The notes below the pieces were generated by a model. The model saw only the letters and a list, made by a program, of their open reading frames with translations. It was not told the origin of the DNA and did no database searches. A stretch of DNA of 14,609 nt, taken from the NCBI GenBank assembly GCA_035366835.1, contig DAOSIS010000050.1, forward strand, positions 1 through 14,609, in the 5' to 3' direction. Origin of the DNA: UBA6109 sp035366835 (GTDB taxonomy: Bacteria; Desulfobacterota; Syntrophia; Syntrophales; UBA6109). A program made the position numbers and the translations under genes. This document shows positions 1 through 5,966 of this stretch, in pieces; the first letter of the stretch is position 1, and each line of letters opens with the position of its first letter.

Positions 1-69
1 AGTCTCCACGCTACGGCGGGAGAGGTCGACATCCAGAACCTTTCCCATCCATCCGAACCACTCACTCAT
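1..69 (-). CDS. Aldehyde:ferredoxin oxidoreductase, N-terminal fragment (gene runs off the window)
   Basis: Only the first 23 codons are inside the window. They start at an ATG at 69, preceded by a GGGAAGG-like ribosome binding site. The residues around positions 8-17 (MGKVLDVDLS) match the N-terminal signature of tungsten AORs and closely resemble residues 11-20 of the complete AOR at 5967-7844 (MGKALRVDLS), which has a similar short leader before this motif. The start lies 45 bases downstream of the MoaD-like gene, in the same direction. A sulfur-carrier gene directly before an AOR is expected if it serves the tungstopterin cofactor. The rest of the protein, including Fe-S and pterin motifs, cannot be judged. 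The family call rests on a short stretch but a characteristic one. Confidence 0.72.
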   Translation of the reverse strand, partial: MSEWFGWMGKVLDVDLSRRSVET

Positions 70-114
70 GATCCCTTCCCCGAATTCTTCATTTTTTGGA
101 CGACCAACCGGACA

Positions 115-393
115 TCAGCCCCCCGGGATCGGATCCAGGATTTCGATCCGGTCGCCTTCCTTCACCTCGCGGTCCAGACAGTCGGACAGACCGTTCAGGA
201 GCACGACGAACGATTTGAGAAGTTCCTGCGTTCCCTGCAAGCCGTACCGCTGCTCGATCCTCCCGCGGAACGGGCCGATGGCCCGGTCGAGCACCTGGCG
301 GACCGTCGCCCCGCCAGGAACTGAAACGTCCATTGTCTGCCGGCCGAAAACTTCTCTGAGGGCGGCATGCGGCTTCAGCGTAACCAAGATCAT
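115..393 (-). CDS. MoaD/ThiS-family sulfur carrier protein (molybdopterin/tungstopterin synthase small subunit type)
   Basis: This is a small ubiquitin-fold protein of about 92 residues ending in Gly-Gly (PIPGG then TGA). The C-terminal diglycine is the thiocarboxylation site of MoaD/ThiS proteins. The N-terminal beta strand MILVTLKPHAALREVFG is typical of MoaD, and the segment EGDRIEILDPIPGG is the usual MoaD ending. Its likely role is sulfur donation for the dithiolene of the tungstopterin cofactor of the flanking AORs. AOR operons in other anaerobes also carry MoaD-like genes. The start chosen is ATG at 393, with AGGAAG upstream. ATG at 414 has GGAGG 4 bases away and overlaps the end of dctM, so it is a real alternative adding 7 residues. 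The gene lies about 10-30 bases after dctM and 45 before AOR 2. No large MoaE-like partner is present here. Confidence 0.85.
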   Translation of the reverse strand: MILVTLKPHAALREVFGRQTMDVSVPGGATVRQVLDRAIGPFRGRIEQRYGLQGTQELLKSFVVLLNGLSDCLDREVKEGDRIEILDPIPGG

Positions 394-424
394 TTTTGCT
401 TCCTGCTGGGACATCACGCCTCCG

Positions 425-1745
425 CTACTGAATCAGCTTGTTCGGAAGCCACAGGACGATCTCCGGAAACACGACCATCAGAATCAGCACGATGATCATC
501 ACGGCGACGTAGGGAACAATCGACCAGTAGATATCCTCCATGCTGATTGCGGACGAAACGATCCCCTTCGTGTAGAACAGGTTCATCCCGAAAGGCGGCG
601 TGATGTAGCCCATGCAGATATTGATGGTGAACAGGACGCTGAACCACAGCGGGTCGAGCCCCGCACTGACGACGACTGGGAAGAAGATGGGCATGGACAG
701 AACGGTGATCGCCGCCCCGTCGATGAACATCCCCATGACGAACACGATGAACATGATGATGATCAGCACGGCCATGGAACCGTACCCCCGCTCGATTCCC
801 TTCAGAATCTGGGAAAGGGCGTCCTGCACGCCGATCGCATTGAGCAGGGTGGCGAACAGGCTGCCGCCGATCAGGAGCCACATCACCATGCACGTGACCT
901 TCACCGAGGAAAGGCCCGCGAGATAGAGGTTATGGAATGTGAGCTTGCGGTTCACGGCCGCGCAGCACAGCGCCCCGAACGCCCCGACCGCCGCCCCCTC
1001 CGTGGGCGTCGCGATGCCCGTGTAGATGCTGCCCATGACGAAGACGATCAGGACGACGGGCAGGAAGACGGAGCCCAGCGATTTGATCCGGTCTTCCCAA
1101 GTGATCTTGACATCTTCAGAAATGGGGGGGGGCCATTTCCGGCTTTCGGAGACACTGGATCACGATGTAGACGATGAACCCCGTGGAACACAGGAGACCC
1201 GGGACGAGGCCGCCCGCGAAGAGCTTGCCGACCGAGAGATTCGTGAATCCCGCAATGATGATCATGATCACGCTGGGCGGGATGAGGGGACCCAACGCCG
1301 AACCGGCGGTGATGCATCCCAGCGCCATATGTTTGTTGTAGCCGCGCCTGAACATCTCCGTCAGGGCGATCGGTCCGATCGTCACGATCCCGCTCGCCCC
1401 GAGTCCCGAAATCGCATCGATGATGGTGCAGATCAGGACGGCGCCGATGGCCAGTCCTCCGCCGAGGCGACCGACCCATTTGTAGAACATGTCATAGAGG
1501 TCCTCGGCGATACCGGAGCGCTCCAGCACGGCCGCCAGAAAGACGAAGAAAGGAATCGCCAGAAAGACCTCCTTGGAGCTGACGGAGTAGATGGTCGTTC
1601 CGATGACGTAGAGCGAATTGGCGTTCCAGAAGAACAGCCCGAAGATGATCGAGGAAGAGATCAGGCAGAAGGCGATCGGCAGACCCAAGGCCATCAGCAG
1701 CAGAAATCCAAATACGACAATCAGAGTGATCAGTGTGAGACTCAC
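425..1745 (-). pseudogene. dctM: TRAP transporter large permease DctM, interrupted by a frameshift in a nine-G/C run
   Basis: This is the large membrane subunit (DctM, 12-TM class) of a TRAP carboxylate transporter. The N-terminal part runs from GTG at 1745 to a stop at 1116-1118. It has typical DctM motifs such as LGLPIAF, AIPFFVFLA, DAISGLGASGIVTIGP and GSALGPLIPPS. The C-terminal part continues in another frame through VFVMGSIYTGIATPTEGAAVGAFGA to a TAG at 425-427. The frames join at nine consecutive G (C on the coding strand) at 1124-1132. With eight, the reading is ...EMAPPISEDVKITW... and the product is about 439 residues, the normal family length. The GTG start overlaps the dctQ stop (GTGA), with GGAAG upstream, showing translational coupling. 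Either a sequencing homopolymer error, a slippage-prone functional gene, or a genuine disruption would explain it. The intact sequence on both sides argues against old decay. Confidence 0.9.
1124..1132. repeat. Homopolymer of nine G at the dctM frameshift point
   Basis: Nine consecutive G on the + strand (nine C in the dctM sense strand) sit exactly where the two DctM reading frames meet. Loss of one base restores one continuous DctM frame. Such tracts are prone both to sequencing or assembly length errors and to replication slippage. Confidence 0.9.
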
Positions 1746-2254
1746 GGGTTCTTCCTTTCGTTTGAAAGAATTCTCAAGGCCATACAATCCCGGATGAACA
1801 GACTGATTGCCTGCAGGAAGAGGAGGACCACGCCGATCAGAATGATGAACTTGATCGGATAAATCGGCGGCTCGAAGATCGTCGAGGCCTTTTCAAGAAT
1901 GGCGAAGGAGTTCCAGGCGAACATGGATACCTGCCAGATGGCGAAGGACATGACGCCGAAGAAAATGATATAAACGCAGAGATTGATGATGAGCCTCGTT
2001 TTTCGCGGCAGTTTGTTGACCAGGATATCCATGATGACATGCCCGCCCTGCTGCAGGGTATAGGCGCCGCCCAAGACGACAAGGGCGCTGAAGCACTGGA
2101 CGTTGATGTCCCAGACCCAGATGGTGGGTTTGTTGAAGAAATAGCGCATCACAACTTCGTACATGGCCATCAGCGTCATGGGAAGGAACAGGAAGCTGAC
2201 GCCCTTGTAGATGTACCCATTGACCAGATCAATGAGCTCGATCACCCGTTTCAC
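1742..2254 (-). CDS. dctQ: TRAP transporter small permease DctQ
   Basis: This is the small membrane subunit of the TRAP transporter, linking the periplasmic binding protein to DctM. The 170-residue product has four hydrophobic segments (about residues 16-35, 50-66, 88-110 and 130-152) and the family motifs VVMRYFFNKPTIWVWDI and GGAYTLQQGGHVIMDIL. The reading frame is open further upstream, to 2440, but that part overlaps dctP and reads unlike the family. The GTG at 2254 (VKRVIELIDLV) has GGAGG 8 bases upstream and gives the usual DctQ length, so it is preferred. Its stop overlaps the dctM GTG by four bases. A 128-base gap carrying a long hairpin separates it from dctP. Confidence 0.9.
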   Translation of the reverse strand: MKRVIELIDLVNGYIYKGVSFLFLPMTLMAMYEVVMRYFFNKPTIWVWDINVQCFSALVVLGGAYTLQQGGHVIMDILVNKLPRKTRLIINLCVYIIFFGVMSFAIWQVSMFAWNSFAILEKASTIFEPPIYPIKFIILIGVVLLFLQAISLFIRDCMALRILSNERKNP

Positions 2255-2303
2255 GAGACTCTCCTCCACGCCGATTCGAAATTTGGTTTTTGTTTCCAGG
2301 CCT

Positions 2304-2348
2304 GACCGTTGAGCGGCGGAAGCGCCATGGCTCCCGCCGCCGACGGTC
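2304..2348 (-). other. Long intercistronic stem-loop between dctP and dctQ
   Basis: The outer arms are GACCGT (2304-2309) and ACGGTC (2343-2348). The inner arms are GCGGCGG-A-AGC (2313-2323) and GC-T-C-CCGCCGC (2330-2340), pairing seven plus three bases around one mismatch over a six-base loop. No T-tract follows on the minus strand, so it is not a simple terminator. Its place, just after the binding-protein gene and before the membrane subunits, is where mRNA-stabilising hairpins often give excess binding protein. That role is inference. Confidence 0.72.
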
Positions 2349-2382
2349 TCGTGATCGTTGGTATATCGCCCGATATGCGGAT

Positions 2383-3411
2383 TTATAACTTGCCCAGATA
2401 CCGGTTCGTTTCCTTGATGATATCGACTGCCTGCTTGCACTCGGGGCTCTTTGCGGCAGCGGCATCCCAGAGGGGAATGGCCATCTTGATCGCCTTGGCC
2501 TGGTCGGCATCGGACAGCGTATGGAACTGCACCTTATACTTCTTGATCGCCTCCGCTTTCGAATTCTCCACGTAGCCGGAATAGGTTGCCGCAATCTGAA
2601 CGGCCACTCTCGGGGCGGCGTTGTCCAGCAGATCGCGGATGTCCTTCGGCAGGGCATTCCAGGAGTTCATGTTCACCGCCCAGATGCAGTTGATGCTGTT
2701 CGTCGTCGGAAGCAGATAGTGTTTGACGACCTCCGCCAGCTTCCCGGAGATCAGGGCCGAAGCGGAAGCCAGGTACCCGTCGATGGTCCCCAGCTTGAGG
2801 GCCATATACATCTCGTCGTAGGGCAGCGAAGTCGGGGTCGCCCCGAGTTCCTTCAGGTAATTGGCGTAGATCCCGACCGCACGGATCTTCTTCCCCTTCA
2901 GATCCTCAAGCTTGGTCACCGGCTTGGTCGTCCCGATGCCGTATATGTCGCCCATCGGGAAGCTGACAAGGTACACAAGGTTATGCTTGGCATACACTTT
3001 TCTCATGAGGTCGTAGAAGCCGAACTGGAACAGGGACATGGTCTGCGACCGCGCATCGGTCCATCCCCAGGGAACGCCCTGGTCGATATTGGCTTCCGGC
3101 ATGGCGCCGCCGTAAAAACCGGGATAGAGGAAGGAAAGGTCGAAGGCTCCGCGCTTGAGGGCGTCAAAGGTATCCGCAACCGACGCCAGCGCACCCGGTT
3201 CATAGCGGGTGATCTGCAGCCGCCCGTTCGTCGCCTTGTGGATCCATTCGATCATGGGATTCGACAACAGACCCGCCTGGGGGCCGCTGCCCGCGTACTG
3301 GTCCTGCAGCTTCCACTTGATTACCTTGTCTTGGGCCGTCGCGGTCCCCGCAATCAGCAGGAGGGAAACTGCAACAGCCACCACCCATGCACATTTCTTC
3401 ATTGTCTTCAT
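2383..3411 (-). CDS. dctP: TRAP transporter periplasmic substrate-binding protein DctP
   Basis: This is the periplasmic receptor that captures a carboxylate-type solute for DctQM. The 342-residue product has a clear Sec signal peptide (MKTMKK, a hydrophobic core at about residues 8-22, and a cleavage-like TATA/QD near 26-27). The mature part follows the DctP fold. GALASVADTFDALKRGAFDL lies near 73-92. The signature KLEDLKGKKIRAVGIYANYLKELGA begins near 167 and includes Arg177, the position that normally salt-bridges the substrate carboxylate. MYMALKLGTIDGY lies near 201-213. ATG at 3411 is chosen because AAGGAGGT lies just upstream and the signal peptide begins there; the frame remains open upstream without merit. 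The ligand cannot be predicted from sequence alone. Neighbouring hydrolase and oxidoreductase genes suggest a hydroxy-, lactone-derived or aldehyde-yielding acid. Confidence 0.93.
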   Translation of the reverse strand: MKTMKKCAWVVAVAVSLLLIAGTATAQDKVIKWKLQDQYAGSGPQAGLLSNPMIEWIHKATNGRLQITRYEPGALASVADTFDALKRGAFDLSFLYPGFYGGAMPEANIDQGVPWGWTDARSQTMSLFQFGFYDLMRKVYAKHNLVYLVSFPMGDIYGIGTTKPVTKLEDLKGKKIRAVGIYANYLKELGATPTSLPYDEMYMALKLGTIDGYLASASALISGKLAEVVKHYLLPTTNSINCIWAVNMNSWNALPKDIRDLLDNAAPRVAVQIAATYSGYVENSKAEAIKKYKVQFHTLSDADQAKAIKMAIPLWDAAAAKSPECKQAVDIIKETNRYLGKL

Positions 3412-3439
3412 CGGAACCTCCTTTGGTCTATATTTTCGG

Positions 3440-3547
3440 AATCCCGGTGAAATCCCGGCCGACAATCTCCTGTCGATCCCGGACGGCATTTCACCCAATG
3501 CGATTCTCCAGTCCGTGACGCCCGCTTCCCGGAAAAAGCAATCCCGG
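3440..3547 (-). promoter_or_regulatory. dctP upstream region with nested inverted repeat and four CCGGGAT repeats
   Basis: The 146-base gap between the hydrolase and dctP holds an outer inverted repeat, GGTGAAAT (3446-3453) with ATTTCACC (3488-3495). This encloses CGACA (3460-3464) with TGTCG (3471-3475). The heptamer ATCCCGG occurs at 3441, 3452, 3476 and 3541. The transcript could fold into a nested stem-loop ahead of dctP. I found no convincing -35/-10 pair; a TATAGA at about 3425-3430 lacks a good partner. Whether this is a leader, a processing site or an operator is unknown. Confidence 0.45.
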
Positions 3548-3557
3548 CCCGGCGCGG

Positions 3558-4337
3558 CTATGGATATCGTTCTTTCTTCAGGACCAGCGGTTCGTGTCCG
3601 GGGATCACCTTCCGGATGTCTCCCCGGACGATCTCATCGACGAGTTCGAAGCTCTTCCACATCTCCAGCATGTCCGTATAGACGCCGGACATGATATACG
3701 GCTGATTGCTGGCGGGATCGCCTTTCAGGTTGTCATAGGTCGGAACGGCGTCGCCTGCAAGAACATAAGGCCCCTCGTCGGTTTCGACGACGACACCGAT
3801 CCCGCCTGGGCTGTGGCCGGGCAGAGGGATGATCCTCACGCCTTCCAGGATTTCCTTTTCCACCATGTCCACGGTCTTGATCCGGTTGATGACCTTCAGG
3901 AACATCGGCTGGATCCCCAGTTGCAGCGCTTCGTAAGAGGCGTACAGGCAAGGGGTCGGGTTCAGGGCGAACTTCAGTTCCCTGTCCGAAACGATGAACT
4001 GGGCATTGGGAAACTGATCGACGGTGCCGACGTGGTCCCAATGGAGATGCGTCAGGATGACGATATCGATCTCCTCCGGTTTGACGCCCGCCTTGGCGAG
4101 GGCACCCAGCATCTCCTGCTCCGGGGCACGCGGCTCCGCCCTGAAGTAGGGGTGGTATTTCAGCGACCGCTCCATATCGGGAAGGCCCGCATCGACCAGG
4201 ATCTTCTTCTTGGCACCCCCGATGTACGCGGCCACGGTCTTCCCCATGGCCTTCTGTCCGATATACTTCCTCAAAAAAAACAAACTCTTGTCGTAACTCG
4301 AATCTCCCAAATCCAGTGGAACGATGAATCTGCTCAT
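3558..4337 (-). CDS. Metallo-beta-lactamase-fold hydrolase, N-acyl homoserine lactonase-like
   Basis: This is a dinuclear-metal hydrolase of 259 residues, probably cytoplasmic since no signal peptide is seen. The metal ligand set is complete: H97-x-H99-x-D101-H102 (THLHWDHVG), H175 (PLPGHSPGG), D196 (AGDAV) and H248 (IPGHEP). The spacing and the HLHWDH/PGHSPG context resemble the AiiA/AttM lactonase and 4-pyridoxolactonase branch. Lactone or similar cyclic ester opening is therefore the best guess. Quorum quenching is not implied: the position between a hydroxyacid dehydrogenase and a TRAP transporter suggests a catabolic substrate. ATG at 4337 is preferred because AAGGAGG lies 5-6 bases upstream. 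Upstream in-frame codons to 4403 look like non-coding spacer. It lies 84 bases after the dehydrogenase and 146 before dctP. Confidence 0.85.
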   Translation of the reverse strand: MSRFIVPLDLGDSSYDKSLFFLRKYIGQKAMGKTVAAYIGGAKKKILVDAGLPDMERSLKYHPYFRAEPRAPEQEMLGALAKAGVKPEEIDIVILTHLHWDHVGTVDQFPNAQFIVSDRELKFALNPTPCLYASYEALQLGIQPMFLKVINRIKTVDMVEKEILEGVRIIPLPGHSPGGIGVVVETDEGPYVLAGDAVPTYDNLKGDPASNQPYIMSGVYTDMLEMWKSFELVDEIVRGDIRKVIPGHEPLVLKKERYP

Positions 4338-4421
4338 GAGGATCCTCCTTGCCTCCGACCGTCGGCCGCCGTTTTGGTCCCGCCCGGCATTCCTTGCCTC
4401 CAACGGGACCTTTCACAATTT

Positions 4422-5315
4422 TCACATGAAAGATTTCACCTTGCCCAGGATATCTTTCATTTTCACGAAGATCGTCGAAAGATCGTCCTTCTCCGCATTT
4501 CGATCCATGCAGTACTTCATGTACTTGTAGACCCAGCTGTTGATGGGAAAGTGCACCCCCGTCGTCCTTCTGAGATTCCGCGCCAGGGTGATGTCCTTGT
4601 AGGCCGTCGGGAAGGGAACGCCCATATTGAATTTTTCGTTGAGAATGAATTTCGGAAACCGGACTTCCGTGGCGAAACAGCGCGCCGTACCGTTGTTGAA
4701 CACGTCGATCACGTCATTTGCGGACAGACCGAGCTTTTCGCCGAGGATCACCGCCTCGCAGACGGCAAGAAACGTTGTGTACGACAGCTGATTGTGGATC
4801 AGCTTGACGGTCTGGCCGCTGCCGATCGGCCCCATATAGACGACCTTCTTGCCGATCGGCTTCAGCACGGGAAGGCATTTGTCGTAAGCCTCTTTCTTGC
4901 CGCCGACCATGACGACGAGTTGCGCGTTCTGCGCGCCCAAGGCGCCGCCCGATATGGGCGCATCGAGGAAATCGATTCCCTTGGCGGACAGCCGCCCGGC
5001 CATGTCCCTGGGGAACTGCGGATCGGTGGTCGTCATGTCGACGATGATCGTTCCGGGCCTTGCCCCGCCGACGATGCCGTCCTTCGAATACAGGAGCCCT
5101 TTCACATCGCGCGCATAGTTCACGATAAGAAACAGGATGTCGCTTTTTTTCGCCAATTCCGCCGGCGTTGCGGCGATCCCGGCCCCCAGCGCCCTGAATT
5201 CCTCTTTGACGTTCTCCCGGCGGGCATAAATGGTTAACGGAAATCCCGCTTTCAATACATTCCTGGCAATCGGATTGCCCATGATCCCCGTGCCGATCAA
5301 ACCGATCCTTTCCAT
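4422..5315 (-). CDS. NAD(P)-dependent beta-hydroxyacid dehydrogenase (3-hydroxyisobutyrate dehydrogenase family)
   Basis: This 297-residue enzyme, the normal family length, interconverts a beta-hydroxyacid and its semialdehyde. The N-terminal Rossmann motif GLIGTGIMG places GxGxxG at 8-13. An Arg pair at 32-33 after the second strand (IYARRENV) hints at NADP(H), though weakly. The substrate-binding motif DAPISGG is at 118-124, and the catalytic Lys171 and Asn175 are in GSGQTVKLIHNQL. The family includes 3-hydroxyisobutyrate, tartronate-semialdehyde, gamma-hydroxybutyrate and sulfolactaldehyde reductases, and I cannot choose between them. Its semialdehyde product or substrate would fit an AOR encoded in the same gene run. 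It follows the ferredoxin gene after 117 bases that include a small hairpin. Confidence 0.9.
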   Translation of the reverse strand: MERIGLIGTGIMGNPIARNVLKAGFPLTIYARRENVKEEFRALGAGIAATPAELAKKSDILFLIVNYARDVKGLLYSKDGIVGGARPGTIIVDMTTTDPQFPRDMAGRLSAKGIDFLDAPISGGALGAQNAQLVVMVGGKKEAYDKCLPVLKPIGKKVVYMGPIGSGQTVKLIHNQLSYTTFLAVCEAVILGEKLGLSANDVIDVFNNGTARCFATEVRFPKFILNEKFNMGVPFPTAYKDITLARNLRRTTGVHFPINSWVYKYMKYCMDRNAEKDDLSTIFVKMKDILGKVKSFM

Positions 5316-5379
5316 CCTCGCGCCTCATTCCGTCTTCAAGGAAATCAACCCCCGGTCCACGACGACCGCGCCAGCCCTT

Positions 5380-5396
5380 CGGCAGACCCTCTGCCG
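5380..5396 (-). other. Short perfect hairpin between ferredoxin and dehydrogenase genes
   Basis: CGGCAGA (5380-5386) and TCTGCCG (5390-5396) pair perfectly around a 3-base loop in the 117-base intercistronic gap. No T-run follows on the minus strand, so a Rho-independent terminator is unlikely. RNA processing, pausing or transcript stability are possible roles. Confidence 0.5.
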
Positions 5397-5432
5397 TTCT
5401 TCAGGCCGCAGCGGCGATCGTGAAGTTCCGCC

Positions 5433-5957
5433 TCATCGTTCTTCCTTCTGCTTCCTGATGCCGCTCTTGCTTTTCTCCGACAGGACGACAAAACCCTTCA
5501 TCTGAAAATCCGCCGCCTTCGCATGGAAAGGCCTGACCTGCGTATAGACGAGGGCACCGGACGGACAGATCTTGGCGCAGGCGGGATCACCGCCGCACAG
5601 CTCGCATTTGAAGACCTTCTTCGTCTCCCTGGAAAACAGCATGGCGCCGAAAGGACAGGCGTTGACGCACTTTCCGCAACCGATGCAGGAATCGCGGTCC
5701 ACGACGACTCTTCCCGTGGGATCCTTCATCCGGCGGATCGCCTTGACGGGACAGACCGTCAGACAGGGGGCGTCGGCACACTGCCTGCAGGTGGAGACGA
5801 AATTGTAGGGAAGCGGATACTTCCCTTCGAGGAAGGTAATCGCCGCGATCCTGGACATCGAGGGATTGAAGACCTTTTCGTTTGCGTAGGAGCAGGCCAG
5901 CTCACAGCCCTTGCATCCCGTGCATTTTTCGGACGATATCTTCAGTTGCTTCGGCAT
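5433..5957 (-). CDS. Polyferredoxin with four [4Fe-4S] clusters, AOR electron-transfer subunit
   Basis: This 174-residue iron-sulfur protein has sixteen cysteines in four groups: C12/15/18/22, C57/60/65/69, C91/94/97/101 and C118/121/127/131. The pattern (CxxCxxCxxxC, CxxCx4CxxxCP, CxxCxxCxxxCP, CxxCx5CxxxCP) is that of HydN/DmsB-like dicluster-repeat proteins, which carry electrons between a catalytic subunit and a partner. It starts only 9 bases after the AOR stop, with GAGGA upstream of the ATG, so it is probably co-translated as the small subunit. This resembles AorA with AorB in aromatic-degrading bacteria. No FAD subunit is encoded beside it, so the electron acceptor (free ferredoxin, hydrogenase or other) is open. 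The C-terminal tail is basic and lysine-rich. Confidence 0.92.
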   Translation of the reverse strand: MPKQLKISSEKCTGCKGCELACSYANEKVFNPSMSRIAAITFLEGKYPLPYNFVSTCRQCADAPCLTVCPVKAIRRMKDPTGRVVVDRDSCIGCGKCVNACPFGAMLFSRETKKVFKCELCGGDPACAKICPSGALVYTQVRPFHAKAADFQMKGFVVLSEKSKSGIRKQKEER

Positions 5958-5966
5958 GATGTATCC

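Noticed and set aside
68..1177. A 369-codon plus-strand frame opposite moaD and dctM
   Set aside because: The region is better explained by MoaD and DctM on the minus strand; the plus product is low-complexity D/H/R-rich sequence.
3558..4337. Quorum-quenching role for the lactonase-like hydrolase
   Set aside because: The fold and motifs allow lactone hydrolysis, but the catabolic gene context and absence of any signalling genes nearby make a metabolic substrate more likely.
3594..5237. A 547-codon open frame on the plus strand opposite the hydrolase and hydroxyacid dehydrogenase
   Set aside because: It lies antisense to two genes with complete catalytic motifs. The translation is rich in R, D, H and P and has no family-like pattern, as expected from a mirror of GC-rich codons.
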